Shown here: positions 29,195 through 38,194 of the stretch, piece after piece
Layout: each line of letters starts with the position of its first letter
Numbering within the stretch: the first letter of the stretch is position 1
From: Microbacterium sp. BH-3-3-3
GTDB lineage: Bacteria > Actinomycetota > Actinomycetes > Actinomycetales > Microbacteriaceae
DNA: 64,000 bases
Reading direction: 5' to 3'
NCBI RefSeq assembly: GCF_007679045.1
Contig: NZ_VEFS01000004.1
Location: forward strand, 186,001 to 250,000
Program-made: the position numbers and the translations under genes
Notes under the pieces: generated by a model
The model's input: the letters and a program-made list of their open reading frames with translations, nothing else
Told to the model about the DNA's origin: nothing
Database searches by the model: none

Positions 29195-32100
29195 CTCTTG
29201 AGCGCCTTCGCGATGCGCTGCGGCGACACCGGCTCGGCCGTGCCGAGGCGCTGGGCGAACAGGCTCACGCGCAGTTCTTCGAGCAGCCAGCGCGTCTGCA
29301 CGAGGTTTGCGGGGGCGTCGGCAGGCAGGGGAACCGTCCCGCCGGCTTCGCTGAAGCCCGCGGCGGAGCGCTCGTACTCGGTCATGCGCTGGCGGTCGCG
29401 ACCGGGGTTGTCGGACAGCGTCTTGACGCGGTCGAGGGCTCCGGCCAGATACCGCGGAAGGTGCTGCAGCCGCGCGAGGCCCGTTCGCGAGAGGAAGCCC
29501 GGGAAGATCAGGCCCTTCAGCTGCCCGCGCACGTCGTTCAGCGCGCCGAGCAGGGTGATCGACGAGGCGTCCTTCATCGCGCGGTCGACCTCGCGCTGCG
29601 CGAGCAGGATCTTCGCCGCGAGCGACACCGTCTGAAAGGTGCGGTCGACGGATGCCGCGGAGAAGGCGTCGCGCACGCGCTCGAAATCGGCCTTCGTGCG
29701 CACGACTCCCCTCGGCGCCTCGCGCAGCAGCACGTCGTCGGCGAGGGCGACGCGGGCGTCCTCGATGAGCGCCTTGGCGTTCTGGTACGGCGAGGCCGCG
29801 AGGGCGAGCTTCTCGTTCGCGGTGAGGTGGTCGAGCACGTAGGTCGCGGGGGAGGGGACGGCCAGCAGCAAAAGACGACGGATGCCGGCACGCGTGTGCC
29901 GCGCGGCGTCTTCGGGCGTCGCCTCCACGCGCAGGGCGACGCTGTCTCCCTCATCGACCAGGGCGGGGTAGCCGCGCACGACGCCGCCGGCGACCGGGGT
30001 GTCGACGACCTCGGTGAGCTCATCGAGATCCCAGGTGGTCAGCTTCGACCGGGAGGCGAAGGCGGGGGAGGCCTCGGCGACCTTCGCGGCTCTCTGCGCC
30101 GGGCGAGTGATCGTCGACTCGACGCTGGAGCGGGCCTTGTCGGCGAGACGGCGCTGCAGCGTCGCCAGGTCGCGGTCGCTGCCGATCGCGCGGCCACGTG
30201 CGTCGACGGCGCGGAACGACGGCGTGAGGTGGCCGGGAACCCGCTCGAGCTCGAAGTCGGCGGCGCTCACCCGCTGGTTCGCGACGCGTTGCACGAGGGC
30301 GGCGAGGGCGTCGACGAGCGTCGTCTTGGGCAGACCGTTCGCGTGCTCGGGGCCCTTCTCGGCGAGCTCGGCCGAGAACTTCTCCGCCCAGTCGGCGGCG
30401 GGCACGACGTTGCGGCGGATGGTCTTCGGCAGTGCGCGCAGCAGCGCGGTGACGAGCTCGTCGCGCATGCCCGGAACCTGCCAGTCGAAGCCGTCGGGGC
30501 GCAGCTGCGCGAGCAGCGGCAGCGGCACGACCACCGTCACGCCGTCGTCGGGAGCTCCTGGTTCGAAGCGGTACGCGAGGTTGAGGGTCTGATCGCCCTG
30601 CCGCCAGCGCGCGGGGAAGGCCCGGTCGTCTCCCTGGGCGCGGTCGCCGGTGAGGTCGGACTCACGTAGGTCGAGCAGGTGCGGGGTGCGGTTCGAGGCG
30701 TCCTTCCACCACGTCTCGAACGAGCGCACGTCGGTGACGTCGGCCGGGATCCGCGAATTGTAGAACGCGAACACGGCCTCGTCGCCGATGAGGATGTCAC
30801 GGCGACGCTCGCGCTCCTCGATCTTCTCGAGCAGGCGACGCTGCTCCTGGTTGCGGCGGAGGAACGCGGTGAGGCGCTTGTCGAGCACCGAGGGGTCCCA
30901 CTCGCCCTCCACCAGCGCGTGGCGCACGAACATCTCGCGCGCGAGCGGCCGGTCGAAGCGCGCGAGCTGCACCCGGCGGCGCCCGACGAGCTCGACCCCG
31001 AAGAGGGTGACCTTCTCGTAGGCGGCGGCGGAGCCGGCATCCTTCGACCAGTGCGGCTCGCTGAGGGAGCGCTTGACCAGGTCGGGGGCGAGCTCTTCCG
31101 CCCACGCCGGGTCGACGGCGGCGACCGTGCGGGCGAACAGGCGCGAGGTCTCGACGAGTTCGGCGGCCATGACGGCCGAGGGGCGCTTCTTCTTCAGACC
31201 CGAGCCGGGGAAGATGGCGAACCGCGCCCCGCGCGCGCCGATGTACTCGCCCTTGGTGGGGCGGGCGTCACCCGGCGCCTTGCGGTCTTTGGCCTGCGCC
31301 ATCGTGCGGGGGTCCAGGATGCCGAGGTGCGAGAGCAACCCGGAGAGGATCGCGCGGTGGATCGCATCGCCGGCGGCGTGCCCCTCGAGGGCGGTGCTGT
31401 GGTCGCCGCGCCCCGATCCATGTCCCGATTTTGTCGCCGCATGTCCCGAATTGTGCGGCCTGGAGGGGTCGGAGCCAGCCGAAGGGGGGACATGGTTCCG
31501 CGCGCGACGGCCTCCGTCGCCGGAGCCCCGCGCGCCACCTTCGCCGGAGCGCTCGCCGCCGAGCGACCGCAGCTGCCGGTGCACGTCCATCCACTCGCGC
31601 ACGCGCACGTAGTTGAGGTGCTCGCTGCGGCACAGGCGCCGGAACGCGCTCGAGCCGAGCTCGGCCTGCTTCTCCTGCAGGTAATCCCAGAGGTTCAGCA
31701 GCGAAAGGAAGTCGCTGGTGGGGTCGGTGAAGCGCGCGTGGAAGCGGTCGGCCTCCTCCCGTCGCTCCTCGGGCCGTTCGCGCACGTCTTGGATCGACAT
31801 GCCCGACACGATCGCGAGCACCTCGCTCGACACGTCGTTGCGACGCGCCTCGATGAGCATGCGGGCGAAGCGCGGGTCGATCGGCAGCCGCGCGATCTCG
31901 CGGCCGATCTCGGTGAGGCGGGGACCGTCCTCGCGCGGTGCGCGTCCGCCGCGCTGCCGAGACGGGTCGCCGTCGTCGCGCACGTCGCGCTCGCGCGAGG
32001 TGTCGGCCCCGCGCGAACCGGGGGCGGGCAGCTTCACCGCGCCGAGCTCGACGAGCAGGTCGAACGCCGCCTTCACGCCTCGCGAGTCGGGCGGGGTGAG

Positions 32101-33471
32101 GAACGGGAAGGCCTGGATGTCGCCGAAGCCGAGCGACAGCATCTGGAGGATGACGGATGCCAGCGACGTCCGCAGGATCTCGGGCTCGGTGTACTCCGGG
32201 CGACGCGTGAAGTCGTCTTCGGAGTAGAGCCGGATCGCGATGCCGGGCGAGGTGCGCCCCGCACGCCCGGAGCGCTGCTGGGCCGAGGCCTGCGACACGG
32301 CCTCGATGGGTAGGCGTTGGATCTTCGACCGGTTGCTGTAGCGGGAGATGCGGGCGGTTCCGGTGTCGACGACGTACCGGATGCCGGGGACGGTGAGACT
32401 CGTCTCGGCGACGTTCGTGGCGAGGATGACGCGACGGCGCACGCCCGCGACGCTCGAGCGCTCGAACACGCGGTGCTGTTCGGCCGCGGACAGGCGTCCG
32501 TAGAGGGGCAGCACCTCGGTGGGCGAGGTGTCCTTCTGGTACGCCCCGCGGATGGCATCCGCCGCATCGCGGATCTCGGCCTCGCCGGGGAAGAAGACGA
32601 GCACGTCGCCCGGGGCCTCGCGATCGAGCTCGCGCAGGGCCGCGACGACGGCTCCGACTTCGTCGGCGTCGTCGTCGGAGCGCCCCGGCTTGGCCGCCGG
32701 CCGTGCAGAACTCCGGACTTTCTGCGGGCCGGTCGCCGCTAGGCCGCGCGATGACGGGGCGTCGGGGTCATCGGCATCCGGAATCTCCGGAGTCGTGCTC
32801 GTGTCGTCCGCTCCGTCGACCGGCCGGTACCGGATCTCGACCGGGTACGTGCGACCCGACACCTCGATGACCGGCGCCGGGGTCGGCTCGCCGCCCGGCT
32901 CGGGGGGAGCCGCCGCGAAGTGCCGCGCGAAGCTCTCGGGGTCGATGGTGGCCGAGGTGACGATGACCTTGAGGTCGGGGCGCTTCGGCAGGATGCGGCG
33001 CAGGTAGCCGAGCAGGAAGTCGATGTTGAGCGAGCGCTCGTGCGCCTCGTCGACGATGATCGTGTCGTAGCGGCGCAGCAGTCGGTCGCGGTGGATCTCG
33101 TTGAGCAGGATGCCGTCGGTCACCAGCGCCACGCGCGTGTCGGCCGACACCTTGTCGGTGAAGCGCACCTTGTAGCCGACGGTCGAACCGAGCGGAACCT
33201 GCATCTCTTCGGCGATGCGCTCGGCGATCGTGCGCGCGGCGATGCGGCGCGGCTGGGTGTGCGCGATCGAGGTGCGGCCCAGTTCGAGGCACATCTTGGG
33301 CAGCTGCGTGGTCTTGCCCGAGCCCGTCGCCCCGGCGACGATCACGACCTGGTGGTCGCGGATGGCGCGCGCGATCTCGTCCCGCGCGGCGCTGACGGGC
33401 AGCTCGGGCGGGTAGACGATGACGGGTTCGACAGACACAGCCTTCCAGCCTATCGGCCTCGTCGCCTTCAT
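29188..33471 (-). CDS. hrpA: HrpA-like DEAH-box ATP-dependent RNA helicase
   Basis: A 1427-residue DEAH/RHA helicase with Walker A GATGSGKTTQLP (about residue 47), DEAH box VDEAHERSLN, a SAT motif in VTSATIDPESF, motif VI QQRSGRAGRTSPG, then HA2 and OB domains and a long DUF3418-type C-terminal domain, the standard HrpA layout. HrpA remodels RNA and rescues stalled ribosomes in E. coli. Two low-complexity linkers (about residues 225-270 and 650-690) contain short palindromic or tandem DNA repeats in frame. The ATG at 33471 is the longest start; a GTG at 33438 (V12) is as plausible because homologues usually start close to it. Confidence 0.9.
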   Translation of the reverse strand: MKATRPIGWKAVSVEPVIVYPPELPVSAARDEIARAIRDHQVVIVAGATGSGKTTQLPKMCLELGRTSIAHTQPRRIAARTIAERIAEEMQVPLGSTVGYKVRFTDKVSADTRVALVTDGILLNEIHRDRLLRRYDTIIVDEAHERSLNIDFLLGYLRRILPKRPDLKVIVTSATIDPESFARHFAAAPPEPGGEPTPAPVIEVSGRTYPVEIRYRPVDGADDTSTTPEIPDADDPDAPSSRGLAATGPQKVRSSARPAAKPGRSDDDADEVGAVVAALRELDREAPGDVLVFFPGEAEIRDAADAIRGAYQKDTSPTEVLPLYGRLSAAEQHRVFERSSVAGVRRRVILATNVAETSLTVPGIRYVVDTGTARISRYSNRSKIQRLPIEAVSQASAQQRSGRAGRTSPGIAIRLYSEDDFTRRPEYTEPEILRTSLASVILQMLSLGFGDIQAFPFLTPPDSRGVKAAFDLLVELGAVKLPAPGSRGADTSRERDVRDDGDPSRQRGGRAPREDGPRLTEIGREIARLPIDPRFARMLIEARRNDVSSEVLAIVSGMSIQDVRERPEERREEADRFHARFTDPTSDFLSLLNLWDYLQEKQAELGSSAFRRLCRSEHLNYVRVREWMDVHRQLRSLGGERSGEGGARGSGDGGRRARNHVPPSAGSDPSRPHNSGHAATKSGHGSGRGDHSTALEGHAAGDAIHRAILSGLLSHLGILDPRTMAQAKDRKAPGDARPTKGEYIGARGARFAIFPGSGLKKKRPSAVMAAELVETSRLFARTVAAVDPAWAEELAPDLVKRSLSEPHWSKDAGSAAAYEKVTLFGVELVGRRRVQLARFDRPLAREMFVRHALVEGEWDPSVLDKRLTAFLRRNQEQRRLLEKIEERERRRDILIGDEAVFAFYNSRIPADVTDVRSFETWWKDASNRTPHLLDLRESDLTGDRAQGDDRAFPARWRQGDQTLNLAYRFEPGAPDDGVTVVVPLPLLAQLRPDGFDWQVPGMRDELVTALLRALPKTIRRNVVPAADWAEKFSAELAEKGPEHANGLPKTTLVDALAALVQRVANQRVSAADFELERVPGHLTPSFRAVDARGRAIGSDRDLATLQRRLADKARSSVESTITRPAQRAAKVAEASPAFASRSKLTTWDLDELTEVVDTPVAGGVVRGYPALVDEGDSVALRVEATPEDAARHTRAGIRRLLLLAVPSPATYVLDHLTANEKLALAASPYQNAKALIEDARVALADDVLLREAPRGVVRTKADFERVRDAFSAASVDRTFQTVSLAAKILLAQREVDRAMKDASSITLLGALNDVRGQLKGLIFPGFLSRTGLARLQHLPRYLAGALDRVKTLSDNPGRDRQRMTEYERSAAGFSEAGGTVPLPADAPANLVQTRWLLEELRVSLFAQRLGTAEPVSPQRIAKALKSA
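31419..31460. repeat. 21-base tandem repeat inside the HrpA gene
   Basis: Two 21-base units beginning CATGTCCCGA (31419-31439 and 31440-31460) lie head to tail in a variable linker. In the protein they read as two related seven-residue units, NSGHAAT and KSGHGSG. The tract is less GC-rich than the flanking gene. Confidence 0.65.
32705..32725. repeat. 21-base imperfect palindrome inside the HrpA gene
   Basis: GCAGAA-CTCCGGACT-TTCTGC forms a 21-base near-palindrome within the first low-complexity linker. It resembles a short mobile palindromic repeat that has been accommodated in frame. Confidence 0.5.
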
Positions 33472-33492
33472 CGCCCGCCGGGCACCGAATCC

Positions 33493-33558
33493 CGCGTGAG
33501 GGGTCGCTTCCCGTCGCCTGGCTCACCGGCTGGGCGACAGAAAGCGACCCCTCACGCG
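33493..33558. repeat. Long inverted repeat, copy 2 (5' side of the HrpA gene)
   Basis: Arms of 26 bases (33493-33518 and 33533-33558) pair almost perfectly; the outer sequence CGCGTGAGGGGTC is shared with copy 1 at 29130. It lies between the GH3 gene end and the HrpA start on the same strand, where it may terminate transcription. Confidence 0.8.
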
Positions 33559-33565
33559 CGGCGAC

Positions 33566-34753
33566 TCACGGCATCGACGCCTTCTGCGCCAGGATCCGGC
33601 GCACTGCCGCGTCGACCTTGACGGCGAACGCGGGGTCGGCCTGCGCGCGCGCGAGCACGGCCTGGTGCATCTCGGCGTACACCGAAGGGTCGGCCGAGAC
33701 CAGCAGCAGGTCGATGCCGGCGTCCACGGCGAGGGTCGCGCGATCCGCGGGCGACCACGGCTGCACCTGCCGCGCGGCCGAGAGGTCGTCGACGGTGACC
33801 ACGCCGTCGAAGCCGACGCGATCGCGCAGCACACCGACCACGGCGGGCGAGAAGGCCGCGGGCGCCGAGGGGTCGATCTGCGCGTAGATCGCGGTCGACA
33901 GCATCACGACCCCGGGGCCCTGCGGCAGCACGCTCGAATACACGCCGACGTCCGCTCCGTCGGCGGTGACGGTGTCGTCGGTCACGCCGCTGCGGGTGTC
34001 GGTGTTCTCCGTCACGCGACCGAGTCCCGGGAAGTGCTTGAACGTCGGCAGCACGCCGCCCGCGCGCATGCCCGCGGCGAAGGCGCCGACCTTGGCCGCG
34101 ACCGTGGCGCCGTCGTAGCCGTACTCGCGGGCCAGTGCGCCGATCGGGGGGTTGGATGCCGCGGCATCCGGGCTCGCGACGATGTCGGCCACGGGCGCGA
34201 GGTTCATGTTCACCCCGGCCGACGCGAGCTGCGCTCCCCACGTGGTCGCCGCCGCCTGCAGCGAGGCGTCGTCCTGCTGGCCCTGCCGGACGGCTGAGGG
34301 GATGTCGTCGAACCCGGGGCCCGACAGCACCTGCACGGTCCCGCCCTCTTGATCGGTGGCGACCCACAGCGGCGGCTGGCCCGCAGCGACGACCGAGGTG
34401 AAGCCCTGCACCAGGGCCGCGGTGGCCTCCGCCCCGGCGGCCGAGCGCCCGTGCAGGAAGATCCCGCCGATGTGGTCGTTCTGCACGGCCGCGAGGGTCG
34501 TCGGGTTGGCGCCCTCGACCGAGGTCCCCACCATGAACATCTGCCCCACCTTGTCGCTGAGGCTCATGCCCGCGAGCGGGTCGGGCGTGCGCGTGGGCGT
34601 GGGGGTCGGCGTGGGCGTGGGGGTGACGGATGCCGAGGGGGTCGGGGCGGCGGAAGGGGCTGCGGCGGGCGCGCAGCCGGCGAGGGCGAGCGCCGCGATC
34701 ACGACGAGCATCGAGAAGCGGGGGGCGGTCTTCACCCCTCGATGGTGGCCCAT
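33566..34753 (-). CDS. GH3-family beta-N-acetylhexosaminidase-like lipoprotein
   Basis: A 395-residue lipoprotein (lipobox LAGC, Cys about residue 27), with a Pro/Thr-repeat linker to about residue 58, then a glycoside hydrolase family 3 barrel: WVATDQEGG, the KHFPGLG motif typical of NagZ-type enzymes, and the catalytic-Asp region GVVTVDDLSA, where SDDL is more usual. It probably trims N-acetylglucosamine from cell-wall fragments outside the membrane. The ATG at 34753 has an AGG upstream; a GTG at 34735 is an alternative start. Confidence 0.85.
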   Translation of the reverse strand: MGHHRGVKTAPRFSMLVVIAALALAGCAPAAAPSAAPTPSASVTPTPTPTPTPTRTPDPLAGMSLSDKVGQMFMVGTSVEGANPTTLAAVQNDHIGGIFLHGRSAAGAEATAALVQGFTSVVAAGQPPLWVATDQEGGTVQVLSGPGFDDIPSAVRQGQQDDASLQAAATTWGAQLASAGVNMNLAPVADIVASPDAAASNPPIGALAREYGYDGATVAAKVGAFAAGMRAGGVLPTFKHFPGLGRVTENTDTRSGVTDDTVTADGADVGVYSSVLPQGPGVVMLSTAIYAQIDPSAPAAFSPAVVGVLRDRVGFDGVVTVDDLSAARQVQPWSPADRATLAVDAGIDLLLVSADPSVYAEMHQAVLARAQADPAFAVKVDAAVRRILAQKASMP

Positions 34754-34770
34754 CGACCTGAGCGTCCGGT

Positions 34771-34801
34771 CCCCGCGCGGGCGGCTTGCGCTCGCGCGGG
34801 G
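34771..34801 (-). terminator. Hairpin between the LCP and GH3 genes
   Basis: A 9-bp perfect stem (CCCCGCGCG with CGCGCGGGG) around a 13-base loop, downstream of the LCP stop on the minus strand. Confidence 0.6.
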
Positions 34802-34820
34802 CGGGGCCTAGGGGCGGGGA

Positions 34821-36083
34821 TCAGCCGTTGCCGGCGGAGCAGGTCGCCTGGTCGGCCTTGGTGCCCTTGACGTTCTCGGGCAGCTCGACCACGCCGGGCG
34901 CCGCGCTCCCGTCGGGCGAGGCGCTGGCATCCGGAGCCGGGGTGTCCTCGACAGGGGTGGTCGGCTCGGGCGTCGGGACGGACGGGTCGGCGACCACGCC
35001 GCCGTTGGACCCGGCGGCACCCGTGATCGCGAGCCCGGCATTGCTGTTCAACGCATCGAAGAGCACCTGAGCGGACTCCTCGTCGGGGACGACCCGGTTG
35101 CTGTCGTACGGGTCGTCGACGACCGGGTACTGCACGAACGTGAACTCGCTGAACGGCACGTCCTTGAGCGTGTACGCGAGCTGCGCGATGCGGATCGGGT
35201 CGGCGAGGCTCTCGCTCGGCTCGATGTTGTTGACCGCGGTGTTCGCGAGGCCGATGAGTGTGCCGGGGTTCGACAGCACGTCGTCGCTGCGCAGCTTGTT
35301 CACCAGGCGCGACATGTACTGCTGCTGGTTGCCGATGCGGGCGAGGTCGCTGCCGTCGCCGATGCCCGTGCGGGTGCGGAGGAACGCGAGGGCGTCGAAG
35401 CCCTTGACCACGCGGGGTCCGGCGTCCCATTTGATGCCGGCATCCGGATCATCGATCCCGTCGCCGCCGATGCAGACCTCGACGCCGCCGATGGCGTCGG
35501 TGATGTTGACGACGTTGCCGAAGCTCACCTTCGCCGCGAACGGGATGCTCTGACCCGTCAGGTCGGAGATCGTGTCGGCGACGCAGGGCAGTCCGCCGTC
35601 TTCGTAGGCGGTGTTGATCGAGGCCCTGTCGGTGCCGCCGAAGACCGAGCCGTCCTTGTTCGTGCACTCGGGGATCCCGACCTGCAGGTCGCGGGGGAAC
35701 GACACGACAGTGACGCGCCGCGGGTCGGCCGAGACGTGCAGCAGCATGTTGACGTCATTGCGGGCGCCGTCGTTCTCGGGGTCGGAGCACCGAGGACCGA
35801 ACGCGGCCGCTACGACGTCGTCGCACTCGTCGGTGCCGACCACCAGCACGGCGAACGGCTCGCTGTACTCGCTCAGGGCGGGGGGTTCGACCGGGGCGTC
35901 CTTCAGCGGAACCGAGGCCTCCTGCAGGCGGCTCGTCAACGACCAGGCGTAGAAGCCGCCGACCGCGACGGCGGCGACGACGACGACCGCGGCGACGATG
36001 GCGACGGCCTTCACGCCGCGACGCCAGGGCGACGCGGGCTCTCGGCGCGCGTGCTGCGGAGGAGGCTTCATCCGGTCAGTCAA
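34821..36083 (-). CDS. LytR-CpsA-Psr (LCP) family cell-wall transferase
   Basis: A 420-residue protein with a basic cytoplasmic N-terminus, one transmembrane helix (about residues 24-46) and an extracellular LCP domain. Landmarks are LVVGTDE, ARNDVNMLLHVSADPRRV followed by VVSFPRDLQV (the conserved arginines that bind the lipid pyrophosphate) and the RTRTGIGDGSDLARIGNQQQY motif. A Pro/Ser/Asp-rich tail with a late cysteine follows. LCP enzymes attach teichoic acid, arabinogalactan or capsule polymers to peptidoglycan. Confidence 0.9.
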   Translation of the reverse strand: MTDRMKPPPQHARREPASPWRRGVKAVAIVAAVVVVAAVAVGGFYAWSLTSRLQEASVPLKDAPVEPPALSEYSEPFAVLVVGTDECDDVVAAAFGPRCSDPENDGARNDVNMLLHVSADPRRVTVVSFPRDLQVGIPECTNKDGSVFGGTDRASINTAYEDGGLPCVADTISDLTGQSIPFAAKVSFGNVVNITDAIGGVEVCIGGDGIDDPDAGIKWDAGPRVVKGFDALAFLRTRTGIGDGSDLARIGNQQQYMSRLVNKLRSDDVLSNPGTLIGLANTAVNNIEPSESLADPIRIAQLAYTLKDVPFSEFTFVQYPVVDDPYDSNRVVPDEESAQVLFDALNSNAGLAITGAAGSNGGVVADPSVPTPEPTTPVEDTPAPDASASPDGSAAPGVVELPENVKGTKADQATCSAGNG

Positions 36084-36110
36084 CCACGGCAGAGCCTGCG
36101 GAGGGGAGAG

Positions 36111-36154
36111 ACCCGCACGAGGCGACCGGTCGCTGCCGGCCGCCCCGTGCGGGT
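36111..36154 (-). terminator. Terminator hairpin of the pyrimidine operon
   Basis: ACCCGCAC (36111-36118) pairs with GTGCGGGT (36147-36154) and the interior can form a further GC-rich stem. It lies just downstream of the last gene of the minus-strand operon. Confidence 0.6.
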
Positions 36155-36159
36155 GCGGG

Positions 36160-37332
36160 TTACTGTCCGCCCTCGGTGAGGGTGACGTCGATCGGCGTGT
36201 AGTCGCCGTCGACGGTGACGCCCTCGTCCTTCAGCGCGGTCAGCGCAGCCTGCACGTAGTCGTTCGAGTACGCGGATGCCGGCGGCTCGGTCGTGATGAG
36301 GTTCAGGCCGTCCTGGTTCTTGGCGGCCAGGGCGCCCTTGACCGTCTTGTCCCACGCGGCGGAGTCGACGACGCCGAAGTCGCCGCCGGTCCAGATGAGC
36401 TTGTTGACCTCGTTCATCTGCCACAGCTGGTGGGTCGGTCCGACGGGGAAGGCGCTCACGCCGGGGGCGGTCGCGGCCTTGTAGGTGATGTCGGCGGCCT
36501 CGGTGGGGTTGTCGCGCGCGAACACCCAGCCCTTGATGTTGGCCTTGAGGAAGCGCGTGGCGGCGTCGGCGTAGGCGGGGTCTTCCGACAGGCGCTTCGT
36601 GTCGGCCCAGATCGCGTCCTGCAGCATGGCGCCCGCGGTGTCCTCGTACGAGATCACGTCGATGTCGTCCATCGTGTACAGCTTGCCGGTGGCGGGGTTC
36701 ACCGTCTCGAGCAGCTGGGCGAGCTCGTTGTAGGTCATCGCCTGGGCGGCGTCCACGTCTTTGTCGAGCAGGGCGTTCATCGAGAAGTCCTGCGTGGTGA
36801 TCTGCACGGTGGAGGCGTCGAGACCCTTGTCGGCCATCGCGGCGAAGATCTCCCACTCGTTGCCGAAGCCCCACGAGCCGATGCGCTTGCCCTCGAAGTC
36901 GTCGACGCTCGTGATGCCCGAGCCCTTCCACGACACCTGGGTCGTCCCCGACTTCTGGAAGACCTGCGCGATGTCGGTGAGCTCGACGCCCTGGTTCTCC
37001 ATCGTGCCGAGCACTTTGGGCACCCACGCGACGGCGAAGTCGACGTCGCCCGCCACGAGGGCGTCCTGCGGCACGATGTCACCGCCGGAGGGGACGACCT
37101 CGACGTCGTCGAAGCCCTCCTCCTGGAAGTAGCCCTTGTCGAGCGCGACGTAGTAGCCGGCGAACTGCGCCTGCGGCAGCCACTGCAGCTGCAGCTTGAC
37201 CGAGGTCAGGGGCGTGAAGTCCTCCGTCGAGGCGGCGTCGGGGGTCGAGCTTCCGGCGCAGGCGGAGAGGGCGAGGGATGCCGCGGCGAGTGCGGCCATC
37301 GCGCCGAGGGCGCGACGTGTGCTGTGTGACAT
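36160..37332 (-). CDS. NMT1/THI5-type ABC substrate-binding lipoprotein
   Basis: A 390-residue lipoprotein (lipobox LSAC, Cys about residue 25) with the NMT1/THI5 fold of pyrimidine-precursor and taurine-type binders: KLQLQWLPQAQFAGYYVALDKGYF, VEVVPSGGDIVPQ, KRIGSWGFGNEWE. Proteins of this subgroup bind hydroxymethylpyrimidine or related pyrimidines. AAAGGA lies seven bases before the ATG. The operon of dihydropyrimidinase and ureidopropionase makes a pyrimidine or hydantoin the likely ligand. Confidence 0.85.
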   Translation of the reverse strand: MSHSTRRALGAMAALAAASLALSACAGSSTPDAASTEDFTPLTSVKLQLQWLPQAQFAGYYVALDKGYFQEEGFDDVEVVPSGGDIVPQDALVAGDVDFAVAWVPKVLGTMENQGVELTDIAQVFQKSGTTQVSWKGSGITSVDDFEGKRIGSWGFGNEWEIFAAMADKGLDASTVQITTQDFSMNALLDKDVDAAQAMTYNELAQLLETVNPATGKLYTMDDIDVISYEDTAGAMLQDAIWADTKRLSEDPAYADAATRFLKANIKGWVFARDNPTEAADITYKAATAPGVSAFPVGPTHQLWQMNEVNKLIWTGGDFGVVDSAAWDKTVKGALAAKNQDGLNLITTEPPASAYSNDYVQAALTALKDEGVTVDGDYTPIDVTLTEGGQ

Positions 37333-37411
37333 GGGTGTCCTTTCGGGAGGCGGGTGGTGCAGGTGTGGAGCGGGCGGAACCTGTTCTGTCGAGGGCGGGT
37401 GGAGGTGCCGG

Positions 37412-38194
37412 TCAGGCCGGCGGACGCCCCGCGCCGAGGCGTCGCGAGACGACGCGCTCGAGCAGCGAGGTGACGAGGAAGAAGACGAGACCGATCGCGA
37501 TGCCGCCCGCGACGAACGCCCAGGCGAGCGAGGCACGTCCGGATTTGGCGTAGGTGGCGATCGCGGTGCCGATGCCGTCGGCGGGTCCGCCGAAGTACTC
37601 GGCGACCAGGGCCGAGATGACCGCGAGCGAGGCGGCGACCCGGATGCCGGTGAGCAGGTACGGCAGGGCGGTGGGCAGCGTCAGCAGGCGGAAGGTCTGC
37701 GAACCGTTCGCCGCGGTCGCGCGGAAGAGGTCGCGCTGCACCGGCCGGGTCTGCTGCAGTCCGCGCAGGGTGTTGACGAACACCGGGACGAAGGCGGCGA
37801 TCCCGGCCACCGCCTCACGGCCGAACTGGCTCGATGCGCCGAACATCGTGTTGAGGATCGGCGTGAGGGCGACGATCGGCACGACCGCGAGGGCGGCGAT
37901 GAGCGGAGCCGTCATGCCGTCGACGGGTCGCCAGGTGGCGGCCAGCGCCGCCAGGGCGACCGCCACGACGCTGCCGGCGACGAGGCCGACGAGCGCATTG
38001 GTGCCGGTGATGGCGGCGGCTTCGGCCACCAGCGGCATCCGCCCGGTGAGCTCGCCCGCGATCGCGAGCGGGTCGGGCAGCATGCGCGGGGCGGAGCCCG
38101 AGGCCACGTAGGCGAACCACAGCGCGAGGCCGAGCACTCCGACGAGCACGGGCGCCGCGAACCGCACCCACGAGGGCAGGCGGGTGGCCGTCAT
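37412..38194 (-). CDS. ABC transporter permease 1 (pyrimidine importer)
   Basis: A 260-residue permease with about six helices and the BPD_transp_1 region AAANGSQTFRLLTLPTALPYLLTGIRVAASLAV in which the EAA-like loop contacts the ATPase. It overlaps the ATPase stop by four bases (ATGA) and is separated from the binding protein by 79 bases. A second, larger permease lies on the other side of the ATPase, so the importer is probably a heterodimer. Confidence 0.85.
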   Translation of the reverse strand: MTATRLPSWVRFAAPVLVGVLGLALWFAYVASGSAPRMLPDPLAIAGELTGRMPLVAEAAAITGTNALVGLVAGSVVAVALAALAATWRPVDGMTAPLIAALAVVPIVALTPILNTMFGASSQFGREAVAGIAAFVPVFVNTLRGLQQTRPVQRDLFRATAANGSQTFRLLTLPTALPYLLTGIRVAASLAVISALVAEYFGGPADGIGTAIATYAKSGRASLAWAFVAGGIAIGLVFFLVTSLLERVVSRRLGAGRPPA

